Origin: Diaminobutyricibacter sp049994905
Lineage (GTDB): Bacteria > Actinomycetota > Actinomycetes > Actinomycetales > Microbacteriaceae
NCBI RefSeq assembly: GCF_049994905.1
Contig: NZ_CP188258.1
Location: 1,736,001 to 1,800,000 of the forward strand
DNA length: 64,000 bases
Direction of reading: 5' to 3'
How positions within the stretch are numbered: the stretch's first letter is position 1; each line of letters starts with the position of its first letter. The notes below the pieces were generated by a model, which saw only the letters and a program-made list of their open reading frames with translations, was not told where the DNA came from and searched no databases. Positions 25,853 through 34,272 of this stretch are shown in pieces. The position numbers and the translations under genes were made by a program.

Positions 25853-26431
25853 CTACGACGAGGTGACGCTCGTCTCCGCCGTACCCTTCACGCTGCCCGT
25901 CGTCTGGGCATTGTCGTGAAAGACGACGCAGGTCGCCGTGCGGTCGCCGTCCTGGGTCCACCCGTTTTCGGTGGGTGTGTAGAAGTCGTAGTCGAGGTCA
26001 GATCTCTCCACGTCGATGCCGACGTACGGTTTGAAGGCAGAATGGCAGGCGTCGTCGGCGAGCGACTGGATGGCGTCGTCACCCGGATAGGTCGGCGATG
26101 GCGCAAGGGCCGGGAGCGCGTAGATCTCGCTGTCGTGCGGTGACGCGCAGCTGACCACATCGAGCCCGAGGATGACCGTGTAGTCGAGCGCAGCGAGGTC
26201 GTTGACGCAGTCTCCGACCTTCAGGTCGCCGAACCCGGTGTTGCCGCGGTAGACGCGGTCGGTCGGTGCCGGGGTCGCCGTTGTCGACTGGTCCTTGTTC
26301 AGGAGGTGCTGTGCGACCCGGCGGAACTCGTCGAGAACGGGCGGCGGCACGCATGCCGTGAGTGCCGAGGTCGCTACCGCCAGGACGAGGGCGACCGCGA
26401 TCGCCCTCCAGCCGAGGCGTGCGCCTCTCAC
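25853..26431 (-). CDS. Septum-formation-family-like lipoprotein
   Basis: 192 aa from GTG 26431, which overlaps the hisN stop (GTGA). A signal peptide ends in the lipobox LTAC with Cys27. The mature part has the DLKVGDCVND...VVSCASPHDSEIYA pattern of actinobacterial Septum_form (PF13845) domains, with four conserved Cys probably in two disulfides. The function is not established; the name comes from the Pfam family. It is co-transcribed with hisN. Confidence 0.8.
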   Translation of the reverse strand: MRGARLGWRAIAVALVLAVATSALTACVPPPVLDEFRRVAQHLLNKDQSTTATPAPTDRVYRGNTGFGDLKVGDCVNDLAALDYTVILGLDVVSCASPHDSEIYALPALAPSPTYPGDDAIQSLADDACHSAFKPYVGIDVERSDLDYDFYTPTENGWTQDGDRTATCVVFHDNAQTTGSVKGTAETSVTSS

Positions 26432-27222
26432 CTGAGCGCCTCGAGAAGCGCCTCGTGCAGGTGTCCATTGCTCGCGAGCGAGCTGCCTTCGTCGAGGTCG
26501 AGGCTGCCGGTCACGCTCGTGAAACGTCCCCCCGCCTCCTCGACGATCGGGATGAGCGCGGCGACGTCGTACGATTTCACGCCGAACTCGCCGGCCGCGT
26601 CGATAAGGCCCTCCGCGAGGAGCATGTACGACCACATGTCGCCGTACGCACGGTCGCGCCACACCCTCCTCGTGAGTGCGATCAGCCGGTCGAGGTAGCC
26701 TGCGCCATCCCATTGCGCAATGCTCTGGAAGCTGATGGATGCGTCGGCCAGGTCGGTGACGCCCGACACGTGGATGCGGCGGGGCGCCTCTTCGCCTTCC
26801 GCAAGCCACGCCCCCGATCCACGCGCCGCCCACCAGCGCTTTCCGAGAGCGGGGGAGCTGACCACGCCGACCTGCGGAACGCCGTCGACCACGAGGGCGA
26901 TCAGGGTTCCCCAGACCGGAACACCGCGCAGAAAGTTCGCCGTCCCGTCGATCGGGTCGATGATCCAACGGCGGCTGGACTCGCCCTCAGTGCCGTATTC
27001 CTCGCCGAGAATGCCGTCGCCGGGGCGTTCGGCCGCGATCAGGGAGCGGATGGCGCGTTCGACGCTCTGGTCGGCATCCGTCACCGGTGTGCGGTCGGGC
27101 TTCGTCGTGACTTCGAGGTCGAGCGAGCGGAAGCGGTCGCGCGAAATGCGGTCCGCAGCGTCAGCCAGGCGGAGGGCGAGTTCGAGGTCGTCGGCAAGGG
27201 AAGAATCCGGGGTCGTCATCAC
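26428..27222 (-). CDS. hisN: Histidinol-phosphatase, inositol monophosphatase family
   Basis: 264 aa. Motifs are GEEYG, the metal-binding DPIDGTANFLRG, and SYDVAALIPIVEEAGG. These fit Li-sensitive phosphatases; the length and details resemble actinobacterial HisN, which makes histidinol from histidinol phosphate. Inositol-1-phosphatase is the alternative. The start is ATG 27222 or 27219. It overlaps the following lipoprotein gene by 4 bp. Confidence 0.82.
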   Translation of the reverse strand: MMTTPDSSLADDLELALRLADAADRISRDRFRSLDLEVTTKPDRTPVTDADQSVERAIRSLIAAERPGDGILGEEYGTEGESSRRWIIDPIDGTANFLRGVPVWGTLIALVVDGVPQVGVVSSPALGKRWWAARGSGAWLAEGEEAPRRIHVSGVTDLADASISFQSIAQWDGAGYLDRLIALTRRVWRDRAYGDMWSYMLLAEGLIDAAGEFGVKSYDVAALIPIVEEAGGRFTSVTGSLDLDEGSSLASNGHLHEALLEALR

Positions 27223-27381
27223 GTTTTCAGACTAGTGATGGGGCGGCTGTAAACGGTGCGCTGCCTGTCAGATTTCGGTCGCGCATCCGCCTTGCGATCG
27301 CCGAGCGATGCTCAACTGGCATCCGGCCCGCGACGGATGCTAGTGTTATCCCTCGGTTCGGGTTCCGATTCGACACCGAAT

Positions 27382-27457
27382 GCACCTCTAGCTCAATCGG
27401 CAGAGCAACTGACTCTTAATCAGTGGGTTCAGGGTTCAAGTCCCTGGGGGTGCACCA
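27382..27457 (+). tRNA. tRNA-Lys (anticodon CTT)
   Basis: 76 nt with encoded CCA. Acceptor stem GCACCTC/GGGGTGC, anticodon stem ACTGA/TCAGT with loop CTCTTAA (anticodon CTT, reads AAG), and T-arm CAGGG-TTCAAGT-CCCTG all pair. The 3' half from 27421 is the left attachment site of the following integrated element; the tRNA sequence is intact. Confidence 0.97.
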
Positions 27458-27458
27458 A
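27421..27458 (+). repeat. attL, 38-bp direct repeat in tRNA-Lys 3' end
   Basis: Starting at CAGTGGGTTC and running through the encoded CCA plus one A, these 38 bases are repeated perfectly at 35955-35992. The tyrosine integrase gene begins next to this end. Beyond the exact repeat a shorter similarity continues into the hairpins on both sides (CCTC[T/C]GATCAGCA). Confidence 0.92.
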
Positions 27459-27459
27459 A

Positions 27460-27500
27460 AAAGGGCCTCTGATCAGCACTTTAGCTGACAGAGGCCCTTT
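27460..27500 (+). terminator. Intrinsic terminator after tRNA-Lys (inside element)
   Basis: AAAGGGCCTCTG (27460-27471) pairs perfectly with CAGAGGCCCTTT (27489-27500); inner TCAGC/GCTGA also pair. It is symmetrical enough to end transcription from the tRNA and from the convergent integrase gene. Confidence 0.85.
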
Positions 27501-27534
27501 CCCTTTAGCCCGAATACCCCAATAACTACCCCAT

Positions 27535-28701
27535 TTACTCCGAAGCGAACATTTCGAGCACATCGGACACGTCGGGCGCGATGGCTGCACGTTGCACATA
27601 ATGACGTGCCGTCATCGCCGCCGCGGAGTGCCCGAGTTGCGATGCTGCCTGCTGTGTCGAGCGCTCATTATCGATCAATGTCGCCACGGTTTTGCGGAAC
27701 GTGTGCGGCACTACCCAGTCGAATCCCGCGAACGCGCGCGCGTCGCGCCACGCTCGCCGGATGTTCGCGGGAGCCCGCAGCGTGCCCCTGGCGGACGGGA
27801 AAACGAGATTCAACTGGTTGTCACCGGAAGCGTTCACGCTGCGCCGCAAAAGCGTGTCGACCGCGAACGATGGCAGGGTGACCGTGCGAAACCCTGACGA
27901 CGATTTCGTGTGATCCTGCCGCACCATCCCGACCCCGGGCAGCGATACGGCAGTGCCCCGGATCGTCACGGTCGGCCGTTCGGCGATCAAGTCGACGTCA
28001 TCCCACCGCAGGGCAACTAGTTCGCCGATGCGGGCCCCGGTCGCTAACAGGATGTCAACAACGTCAGGGATGTCGGCGCTGCGCCGCTGCCCGATCTGCC
28101 CGGGCTCCGCAACCCACGCACGCACCCCTGCCCGCAGCGTGTGCACATCATCGACCGAGAGCGCGCGAACTTCCTGCACCGTCGAGCGCTGGCGGGCGAC
28201 GTCGCGGATCGGGTTTCCGTAGAGCAGCGCCCCGTGACGGATCGCCATCCCGAGCATTCCCGAGAGCACAACTTTCGTTGTTCGCGCCGTCGCGGGTGTT
28301 TTGGCGCTGAGGGTTTTGAGGTATCGATCCATCGTCGGCACCGTCGATTCGCGCACCCGGACATCGCCGATGCTCGGGCTGATCGTCTTGTCGACGATGA
28401 TCCGATAACGCTCGATCGTCTGGGGTGCCAGCGACGATGATTCGATCTCGGCAAGCCACAGCTTCCCCAAATCCCGCAGTTTCGTGTCGGCTGTGATATC
28501 TGCGCCGACCGCCATCACCCGTTCGCGCAGACGGGCTTCTAGCGCTCTCTCGGCGGCGGCACCCGTTGCGCCGAACGCGTCAAGCCTGCCCGTGTGCCCG
28601 CTGAAGTCGCGGAACGATGCCCGGGCCCGCCATTTCTTGGGCTCGACCTGTAGACGGGCGATTCTGCCCCAAGTGCCAAGGGGTAAAGGTGGTCTAGCCA
28701 T
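27535..28701 (-). CDS. int: Tyrosine recombinase/integrase
   Basis: 388 aa from ATG 28701. An N-terminal arm-binding domain and a SAM-like core-binding domain (about 60-155) precede the catalytic domain. Catalytic residues are visible: Arg in ATGARIGELVALRW, HTFRKT (H-x-x-R), the second His in LGHSAAAM and the Tyr in ARHYV. It integrates and, with an excisionase, excises the 8.5-kb element at tRNA-Lys. Its start overlaps the end of the upstream HTH gene by 8 bp. Confidence 0.95.
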   Translation of the reverse strand: MARPPLPLGTWGRIARLQVEPKKWRARASFRDFSGHTGRLDAFGATGAAAERALEARLRERVMAVGADITADTKLRDLGKLWLAEIESSSLAPQTIERYRIIVDKTISPSIGDVRVRESTVPTMDRYLKTLSAKTPATARTTKVVLSGMLGMAIRHGALLYGNPIRDVARQRSTVQEVRALSVDDVHTLRAGVRAWVAEPGQIGQRRSADIPDVVDILLATGARIGELVALRWDDVDLIAERPTVTIRGTAVSLPGVGMVRQDHTKSSSGFRTVTLPSFAVDTLLRRSVNASGDNQLNLVFPSARGTLRAPANIRRAWRDARAFAGFDWVVPHTFRKTVATLIDNERSTQQAASQLGHSAAAMTARHYVQRAAIAPDVSDVLEMFASE

Positions 28702-29483
28702 TGTGTGTTTCGCTTTCGTTAGTTGTCTGTTCGGGTTCTGGGGTGTCGGTTGCCGGCCGGCCGGCGATATTTCCAGCTGGCGACGTCGGCCGCGCTCGGG
28801 GTTTCCTGGTTGACGGCTCGATGGTGCCAACCTCCCGCGCGGCGCGGATCCAATTACTCGCCGTTGCACGACTGACCGCCAGCATCCGGGCGACGAACGC
28901 GTTAGGGCCGACCCCGAGATCAATGGCCCTGCGATAGAGAGCCCCGATTGTGCGACTGCCGAACTCACTAGAGGGCCCGGCCGTGGCAACTGCCCGTTGC
29001 CACGCCGCCGCGGGCTCGAAATGCGCTGCGCCGTCCGGGCCGATCGTGGCGTCGATGTCGCGCCCCGCAAGATGGTCCGGGATGTAGTCGGCGTCATCCC
29101 ACACACCGCTTTCAATCAGCAGGGCTCCGCGCGCGATCGTTTCGAAGTCAAATTCGGTCCGATGTGCGATTGTTTCCCATCCGTCCGCGGCACCTGTGAC
29201 GAGAAACCAGCGGCCGTGCCGCAAAAGCTCGGGCACACGAACTTGATGCATGAGCGTCGCCGTAATCGGGTCGGCTGCGCTGCCTACGATCGTCAGCGCA
29301 GCGATCTCAGGCAACCCCGATTCGCCGACCTCGAAACGGACATCGATGTCATGCCCGTCGACCACATGGATAAACCGGAGCGCAGCAGGATCCGGGCATA
29401 ACGACTTCCACGCCAGAATCATTCTCAACCCGCCTGATAGCTCGTGATTCATCGAGATGTTTACCTGTCTTTGGAATGTCATT
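28694..29483 (-). CDS. Element-encoded protein with C-terminal HTH-like segment
   Basis: About 262 aa from ATG 29483; other starts (29452, 29665) are possible and the ribosome-binding site is weak. I do not recognise the family. The C-terminal third has a helix-turn-helix-like stretch (FVARMLAVSRATASNWIRAA) of the type used in phage regulators, followed by a basic, Pro-rich tail. The N-terminal 170 residues look like a mixed alpha/beta domain. The gene overlaps int and is divergent from the excisionase-like gene, so a role in controlling integration or element state is a reasonable guess. Confidence 0.6.
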
Positions 29484-29585
29484 GCCCAATCATCGCACTT
29501 AAATAGATATCTTGCGAACCCTGGATAAATGAGCGTATCGTCGGGCACCCGGGCGGAAATCCGCTCCCACGAAAGGTGTAAGACG

Positions 29586-29804
29586 ATGACCCCCACCGAC
29601 AATGACGGGCTTGCCACGACTGAGCAGGTAGCGGCCCGTCTGCACAGATCCGTTGCCGCCGTCACTCAGATGCGCTCACGGTCCGAGGGCCCCGCCTATA
29701 TCAAAATCGGTCGGCGCGTCTTTTACAGGTGGGAAGATATCGACGCCTACCTGACCGAGCACACGGTTACGTTCCCGGCAGGCTCTGCCCGCGTAGCAGA
29801 GTGA
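29586..29804 (+). CDS. Small excisionase/MerR-type HTH protein
   Basis: 72 aa from ATG 29586 with AAAGGTG upstream. HTH_17-type fold: LATTEQVAARLHRSVAAVTQ, then GPAYIKIGRRVFYRWEDIDAYL. Such proteins act as excisionases or DNA-binding adaptors in actinobacterial integrative elements. It is the first gene of the rightward element operon, divergent from the HTH/integrase pair. Confidence 0.85.
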   Translation: MTPTDNDGLATTEQVAARLHRSVAAVTQMRSRSEGPAYIKIGRRVFYRWEDIDAYLTEHTVTFPAGSARVAE

Positions 29805-29838
29805 TGCTCGGGCCCAATAGACTCCGCGGCGGCGCACG

Positions 29839-31380
29839 ATGACCGACGAAACCCTGGATGGTGGTCTCGGATGGACGGGTACGCCGCCGCGGACGAATCA
29901 GGCAACCGAACTAGTACACCTCGCCGATAAGACGTTTCGGACCGTCCGCGGCACCGATAGCAAGAAATACGCGATTGCGAAAACGTCTCCGGGTATCGCG
30001 CTCCCACTCCGCGGCGATGGTGGGATGCGGGAGCAGCTAGGCGGCGAATATTTCAGAATCCACGATCAGGCTGTGCCGCCCGCTGCGCTCGACGCGGCCC
30101 TACTGACCATCGAAGCGAACGCCGCCCGGGCCGAAGCGGTCGACGTGTTCATTCGGGTAGGCGCAACCGCATCGGGCGCGGTTGTCGTTGATCTCGGCAC
30201 CCCTGACGGGCGCGCTGTCATCGCCGACGCCGCCGGATGGCGCGTCGAAGCGAATTCGCCCGTCCTGTTCAGACGCAACGCCGCGACACTTTCGCTGCCC
30301 GAGCCGTTGCACGGCGGCACCATCGACGGGCTCGGTACGCTGCTCAATCTCGAAGCACGCCAGTTTCGTCTGGTTGCCGCGTGGATGGTCGGCGCGCTAT
30401 TGGTCGACGCTCCGCAGCCGCTTCTTGTGCTCACAGGGCAGCAGGGCACGGCGAAATCGTCGGCGGCGCGTTTGATCCTTTCGACTTTCGACCCGTCGAC
30501 CGGATCGCTTCGCGCGCTTCCTCGCACTGAGGAGGATTGGGCGGTCGGTGCGCATCATTCCTACGGCATCGGGCTCGATAACGTCTCCCATCTTGTGCAG
30601 GCGACGTCGGACATGATCTGCCGTGCCATCACTGGCGAAGCACACGTCAGGCGAGCCCGTTACAGCGATGACACGATTACCGTGCTGAAGTTCCGCCGCC
30701 CGATTGTCATGACCACGATTAACCCCGGGATGCTCGCCGGCGATCTCGCCGACCGCGCGTTACTGATCGAGCTACGGCCGATCAGCCGCCGCAATCGCAT
30801 GACCGAAACAGAGATCGACGCCGCAGCTGGCGACGCCGCCCCCGTCGTCCTGGGCGCACTGCTCGATCTCGTCGTCGGTGTGCTCCGGGAACTTCCCGAC
30901 GTCCACCTGGACGAAAAGCCGCGGATGGCAGATTTCGCGCAGATGCTCGCCGCGCTCGATGTCGCGACTGGATGGCAGACCCTCGCCGACTACGATGCTG
31001 CCACGGTTGAAGCTACACAGTCCGCGGTCGATGGCGATTCGTTCGCGCTGGCAATCCTGGCGCTTGTGTCGAGCGGTCGCCCGCCCTGGCGTGGCACGCT
31101 CGCCGAACTTCTCGAATCGCTCGGGCCCGCCCCTCATCCGCCCGACTGGCCCCGGAGCCCACGCGGAGCAGCCGACCGATTGCAACGCATCACCCCGGGC
31201 CTTGCCGCGTTTGGTGTCACCATTCGCCGCGGGAAACGCGCCAACCGTGGCCGGGAATTTACGATCATTGGATTAGAGGTCGGCCTGTGCGAAATATGCG
31301 GGCAACCCCTGGCGCAAGCGCTCATTGACGCGGGCGAACACACACACCCGACCTGCGATCCCGACGACGGTGCACGATGA
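29839..31380 (+). CDS. AAA+/helicase-like replication ATPase of the element
   Basis: 513 aa. A P-loop is at about residues 200-210 (LTGQQGTAKSSAARL, GxxGxxKS), followed by a Walker B-like YGIGLDNVS and an Arg-finger-like ELRPISRRNRM. It resembles the ATP-binding proteins of phages and satellites related to superfamily 3/D5-type helicases, though I see no primase domain. The C-terminus carries a CxxC...HxxxC zinc-knuckle-like motif (CEICGQPL, then HTHPTC). It probably helps to replicate the excised element. Its stop overlaps the next start (ATGA). Confidence 0.65.
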   Translation: MTDETLDGGLGWTGTPPRTNQATELVHLADKTFRTVRGTDSKKYAIAKTSPGIALPLRGDGGMREQLGGEYFRIHDQAVPPAALDAALLTIEANAARAEAVDVFIRVGATASGAVVVDLGTPDGRAVIADAAGWRVEANSPVLFRRNAATLSLPEPLHGGTIDGLGTLLNLEARQFRLVAAWMVGALLVDAPQPLLVLTGQQGTAKSSAARLILSTFDPSTGSLRALPRTEEDWAVGAHHSYGIGLDNVSHLVQATSDMICRAITGEAHVRRARYSDDTITVLKFRRPIVMTTINPGMLAGDLADRALLIELRPISRRNRMTETEIDAAAGDAAPVVLGALLDLVVGVLRELPDVHLDEKPRMADFAQMLAALDVATGWQTLADYDAATVEATQSAVDGDSFALAILALVSSGRPPWRGTLAELLESLGPAPHPPDWPRSPRGAADRLQRITPGLAAFGVTIRRGKRANRGREFTIIGLEVGLCEICGQPLAQALIDAGEHTHPTCDPDDGAR

Positions 31381-32168
31381 TGCCCCCGGCCGATGATCCG
31401 CTGCTGCCGCCCGATGTCGCGGCCCGCAATGCCGCGAAGCTGCTGCGCACACGGCCCGCTGCGACGTTCACCGAATGCACCGCTGCAATTTTTGATCAGG
31501 TCGGCATCGTGCTCGGTGTCACTGGTATCCGCTGGGCTCGATCGCGGGCGGCACAGCCCACCAAGGCCGACGCCGCGATTCTGCGCATCGCTCGACTTGT
31601 CATCTCGGCTGCTATCGGCGCGGCCCCTGCGAGCGCGGAGCCCGACGAATCGACCGCGCCCGATGTCGCGGCCGGCAATGCCGCGAAGCTGCTGCGCGGA
31701 TGGCCCGTCGCGACGTTCACCGAATGCACCGCTGCAATTTTTGATCAGGTCGGCATCGTGCTCGGTGTCACTGGTATCCGCTGGGCTCGATCGCGGGCGG
31801 CACAGCCCACCAAGGCCGACGCCGCGATTCTGCGCATCGCTCTACTTGTGATCTCGGCGGAGCCTGAGAGCGCGGAGAGCGCGGAGCCTGAGAGCGCGGA
31901 GCCTGAGAGCGCGGAGCCTGAGAGCGCGGAGCCTGAGAGCGCGGAGCCTGAGAGCGCGGGCCCGTGGATGACCGATCTGCCGCCCCTGTACCCGCAGCCG
32001 TTCCATGCGATTAACCCGACCGACCTGCCCGACGTGCCAACGTTCCCGACCGACCCCGCCGACCTCTACCGGATGCGCCGTCTCGGGTATTTCCCTGCAA
32101 ACGAGTACCACCCGAAAACAGATTGGAGAGACACCCGAATGAATCGTCTGTTCGTCCCGCCCCCGTGA
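31377..32168 (+). CDS. Element protein with duplicated module and EPESA repeats
   Basis: 263 aa. Residues about 12-78 and 95-161 are near-identical copies (core FTECTAAIFDQVGIVLGVTG, then IRWARSRAAQPTKADAAILR) arising from a 249-bp-period DNA duplication. Six EPESA pentapeptides plus one ESA follow (about 162-194), then a Pro-rich tail. No known family is recognised; the duplicated module has an HTH-like composition but no clear match. It overlaps neighbours on both sides by 4 bp, so it is translated with the ATPase and zinc-finger genes. Confidence 0.65.
   Translation: MMPPADDPLLPPDVAARNAAKLLRTRPAATFTECTAAIFDQVGIVLGVTGIRWARSRAAQPTKADAAILRIARLVISAAIGAAPASAEPDESTAPDVAAGNAAKLLRGWPVATFTECTAAIFDQVGIVLGVTGIRWARSRAAQPTKADAAILRIALLVISAEPESAESAEPESAEPESAEPESAEPESAEPESAGPWMTDLPPLYPQPFHAINPTDLPDVPTFPTDPADLYRMRRLGYFPANEYHPKTDWRDTRMNRLFVPPP
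31409..31858 (+). repeat. Tandem duplication, two ~201-bp copies with 249-bp period
   Basis: 31409-31609 and 31658-31858 are nearly identical in DNA, differing at only a handful of positions mostly near their 5' ends. The period is 83 codons, so the frame is kept. The near identity indicates a recent duplication or ongoing gene conversion. Confidence 0.9.
31860..31958 (+). repeat. 15-bp minisatellite (GAGCCTGAGAGCGCG)
   Basis: Six identical 15-bp units plus one 9-bp partial unit (31875-31883), in frame, encoding EPESA repeats. Perfect identity suggests slippage-prone, length-variable DNA. Confidence 0.92.
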
Positions 32169-32356
32169 TTCGCCTAGACGTGTCCAGCGAATCGATCGTC
32201 ATCGTGTGCACGCGCTGCACCTATCGAGAGATCGAATTACCCGATCGAGCCAACGCGTGGATGCGGGGTGCTGCGCATCTACGCGCCGCGCATCCCGCCG
32301 ACCTGGACAGCCTCACAGCGTCACTCCGCAACGTCCGCAAACATCGCCCACTGTGA
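32165..32356 (+). CDS. Small zinc-finger-like protein
   Basis: 63 aa from GTG 32165, overlapping the previous stop (GTGA). It has VCTRCTYRE (CxxC) and HLRAAHP (HxxxxH), spaced like a C2H2-type zinc finger (Cys15, Cys18 and two His about 30 residues on). Short proteins of this type occur in actinophages and integrative elements; the function is unknown. Confidence 0.7.
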   Translation: MIRLDVSSESIVIVCTRCTYREIELPDRANAWMRGAAHLRAAHPADLDSLTASLRNVRKHRPL

Positions 32357-32359
32357 ATC

Positions 32360-32524
32360 GTGTACATCGTGTACATCATCCGCACCCGCCCTATATATCG
32401 CTTGCAACGCTCGCCCACCGTCATTCCGAAACGTCCCAAGTCATCTATCGATGTCTAGCTGATCATCGACGCGGACACCGCCACGATCGATGATCACGGC
32501 GATGATCACGGCGATGTACACGGC
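32360..32524 (+). repeat. Direct and inverted short repeats in the gap before the next operon
   Basis: GTGTACAT occurs at 32360-32367 and 32369-32376 and inverted (ATGTACAC) at 32514-32521. Three 12-bp tandem units (GATGATCACGGC twice, GATGTACACGGC once) fill 32489-32524, and CTATATAT lies at about 32391-32398. The 213-bp gap holds no gene; regulator binding sites or a replication origin are possible. Confidence 0.6.
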
Positions 32525-32569
32525 GAAGTTCAGTCCCCGCACCACTCAAAACCAAATGGAGAGAACCAA

Positions 32570-33262
32570 ATGAAATTCCGCAACCGTGACGACGACACCA
32601 CGACCATTAGCGCGGCGGAGCCCGATGCGTACATTCTGCGCAGCCTGCCAGACGGCCACGATGACCCCGAATCGGTCTATTTCGTGCCCGACATTTTAGA
32701 GCCCGCCTATCAACGTTTCGACGTTGCCACGGTCGAGCCGACGACGGCCGCCCGATCCCATGACCGGGCCCGCGAATATCTCGGGCGTGCCGCCGCAGAG
32801 GAATACCAGCGCGCGCACCCGCAGCCCGTCAATGAGGGGCGGCGCGGCGGGTTCGTGCTCGATGAACGCGAATCGCGCGAATGGTCGCCCAAAGCGATGA
32901 CCAAACGAATCGACACCGAACAGCCGGCCGCGGTCGCCGCGCTCACAAGTCATTTTGTAATCATGAAAGCGCTGCTAAACGATGCGGGCAAACGCGCGCA
33001 GGTCGAGCAGCGCGAATCGGATCGGCTCTATCGGACAACCTGCCCTGAGTGCGGCGACAGGTTCGATGAAAGTAACGCGCTGCTGCGCGTCGAGTCGCGG
33101 CCGATAACGCTGATGGCGACCCCGCTGCGCCTGTGCGGCCCGTGCGCGATCGTATTTTCCGCGCACATGGTCGCATCGAGCGGCCGGGCGATCGGGGCAG
33201 ACGGGCGCACACGCGATGACGTCGCGCGGCAGTGGCTCGATCGGATCAGCCAGCGCGGATGA
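32570..33262 (+). CDS. Zinc-ribbon-containing element protein
   Basis: 230 aa, preceded by a good GGAGAG site. The N-terminal half is acidic and unstructured in appearance; the C-terminal part has CPECGDRF and LCGPCAIVF (two CxxC pairs about 38 residues apart), a zinc-ribbon pattern. No known family recognised. It starts the second small rightward operon of the element and overlaps the next tiny gene (ATGA). Confidence 0.65.
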   Translation: MKFRNRDDDTTTISAAEPDAYILRSLPDGHDDPESVYFVPDILEPAYQRFDVATVEPTTAARSHDRAREYLGRAAAEEYQRAHPQPVNEGRRGGFVLDERESREWSPKAMTKRIDTEQPAAVAALTSHFVIMKALLNDAGKRAQVEQRESDRLYRTTCPECGDRFDESNALLRVESRPITLMATPLRLCGPCAIVFSAHMVASSGRAIGADGRTRDDVARQWLDRISQRG

Positions 33263-33396
33263 CCGAGCAGCCCACGCATGAGCACCAGGTAGCGCGGATG
33301 CGCGCCCGGCACGCTGCGCGCGCTCCCTGGTGGCTGCTCGGGGTGGTCGGGCTATTTCTGGTGCTGCTCGGATCGTCAGCCCGCCGCTGCTCGTGA
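33259..33396 (+). CDS. Tiny single-helix membrane protein
   Basis: 45 aa from ATG 33259, overlapping the previous stop by 4 bp. A basic N-terminus (RMRARHAARAP) precedes one helix (WWLLGVVGLFLVLLGSS) and a short basic end. Membrane peptides of this size in phage elements can be holin-like or superinfection-exclusion proteins; nothing here decides between those. The overlap is the main support. Confidence 0.55.
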   Translation: MTEQPTHEHQVARMRARHAARAPWWLLGVVGLFLVLLGSSARRCS

Positions 33397-33418
33397 CAGC
33401 GCTCGGGCTGACGATCCG
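33369..33418. repeat. Perfect 15-bp inverted repeat, 20-nt loop
   Basis: 33369-33383 (CGGATCGTCAGCCCG) and 33404-33418 are perfect inverse copies. It begins inside the tiny membrane gene and straddles its stop. There is no U-tract, so it is a protein-binding or mRNA-stability structure rather than a standard terminator. Confidence 0.8.
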
Positions 33419-33457
33419 TCTAATCGCCGTCAATGGGGAAAGGCCGCAAATAAAGTG

Positions 33458-33910
33458 ATGAATAGTGACGAGAGCGACGATGAGTGCCGCAAACGCGAGC
33501 GCCGTGGCGATGATCAGTATCGCGAGCTAGAACGGATCCGATGGGCTACACGTCGAGCGGATCCCGAGCAGTCCGCCCGGATGACAGCAGCCCGAAGTGA
33601 GGCACAGCGCCGACGTCGAGCGGATCCCGCGTACAGAGCCCGACGCAATGCCGCCGACGTCGAGCGCGCTCGGGGTCGACGGGCTGCTGCTCCACCCACA
33701 CCGCGAGTCCCTGCCGCTGACCCTGAGCAGCTGGCAGTGATCCGTCGCGCGTATGGTCGCGGATACTATGACGGGCTCACTGATCGACCGACGCCGCCGC
33801 TGCCCGGGGTTACGTCGCCTGCATGGCTGGCATATGAGCGCGGCCGTGCTGCTGGCAACCGCAGACGCTCGAAGCCTCCGCTGCCCGGGGCGTCCGCTCC
33901 GCTTTTTTAA
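33458..33910 (+). CDS. Small basic element protein
   Basis: 150 aa from ATG 33458 (GTG at 33455 possible); GGGGAAAGG lies about 15 bp upstream. The N-terminal part is rich in Arg/Glu/Asp (KRERRGDDQYRELERIRW) and contains two short repeats (RRADPEQSARMTAARSEAQ and RRADPAYRARRNAADVERA). The C-terminal part has a YGRGYYDGLTD segment seen in some actinophage proteins of unknown role. No function is assigned. Confidence 0.55.
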   Translation: MNSDESDDECRKRERRGDDQYRELERIRWATRRADPEQSARMTAARSEAQRRRRADPAYRARRNAADVERARGRRAAAPPTPRVPAADPEQLAVIRRAYGRGYYDGLTDRPTPPLPGVTSPAWLAYERGRAAGNRRRSKPPLPGASAPLF

Positions 33911-34080
33911 GTCGGGATCTCGGGACACCCCGCGTAGCCCCGTCCATTTTTCCCCCAAACGCAACAATTTTGAGGAAAATGGGGCTTTCGCGCAATGAAA
34001 CTGCGTCTGATATCTAAATGGCGCAATTATGCTGCGATTCGTGCCTTTAGTTATTCTTCTTCTTCTAAACACCACACACG

Positions 34081-34194
34081 ACCGTTCCATAGAACGGTTC
34101 TGATTTCGAACCCTATCCCCTCTCTCGCAGAGCGCACAACGACTCTTTCCGATGCTCGATGCTCTTTTTACTCCTGCGCACTCGCGCAGGAGTA
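34081..34194. repeat. Two perfect hairpins in gene-free DNA
   Basis: ACCGTTC-CATA-GAACGGT (34081-34098) and TACTCCTGCGC-ACTC-GCGCAGGAGTA (34169-34194). The second is preceded by CTTTTT rather than followed by it, so it is not an intrinsic terminator on either strand. The stretch 33911-34190 otherwise contains no gene I can support. Confidence 0.7.
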
Positions 34195-34272
34195 GGTCAC
34201 AGCGTGCGCGCGGCGATCGTCGCCGACGTATGTGCCCCTGTGTCGGAGATCGAGCAGTGGGGCGGCTGATGC

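Noticed and set aside
34169..34194. Intrinsic terminator
   Set aside because: A perfect 11-bp hairpin, but the T-run precedes it on the plus strand and would be A-rich after it on the minus strand, so neither strand has a U-tract downstream.
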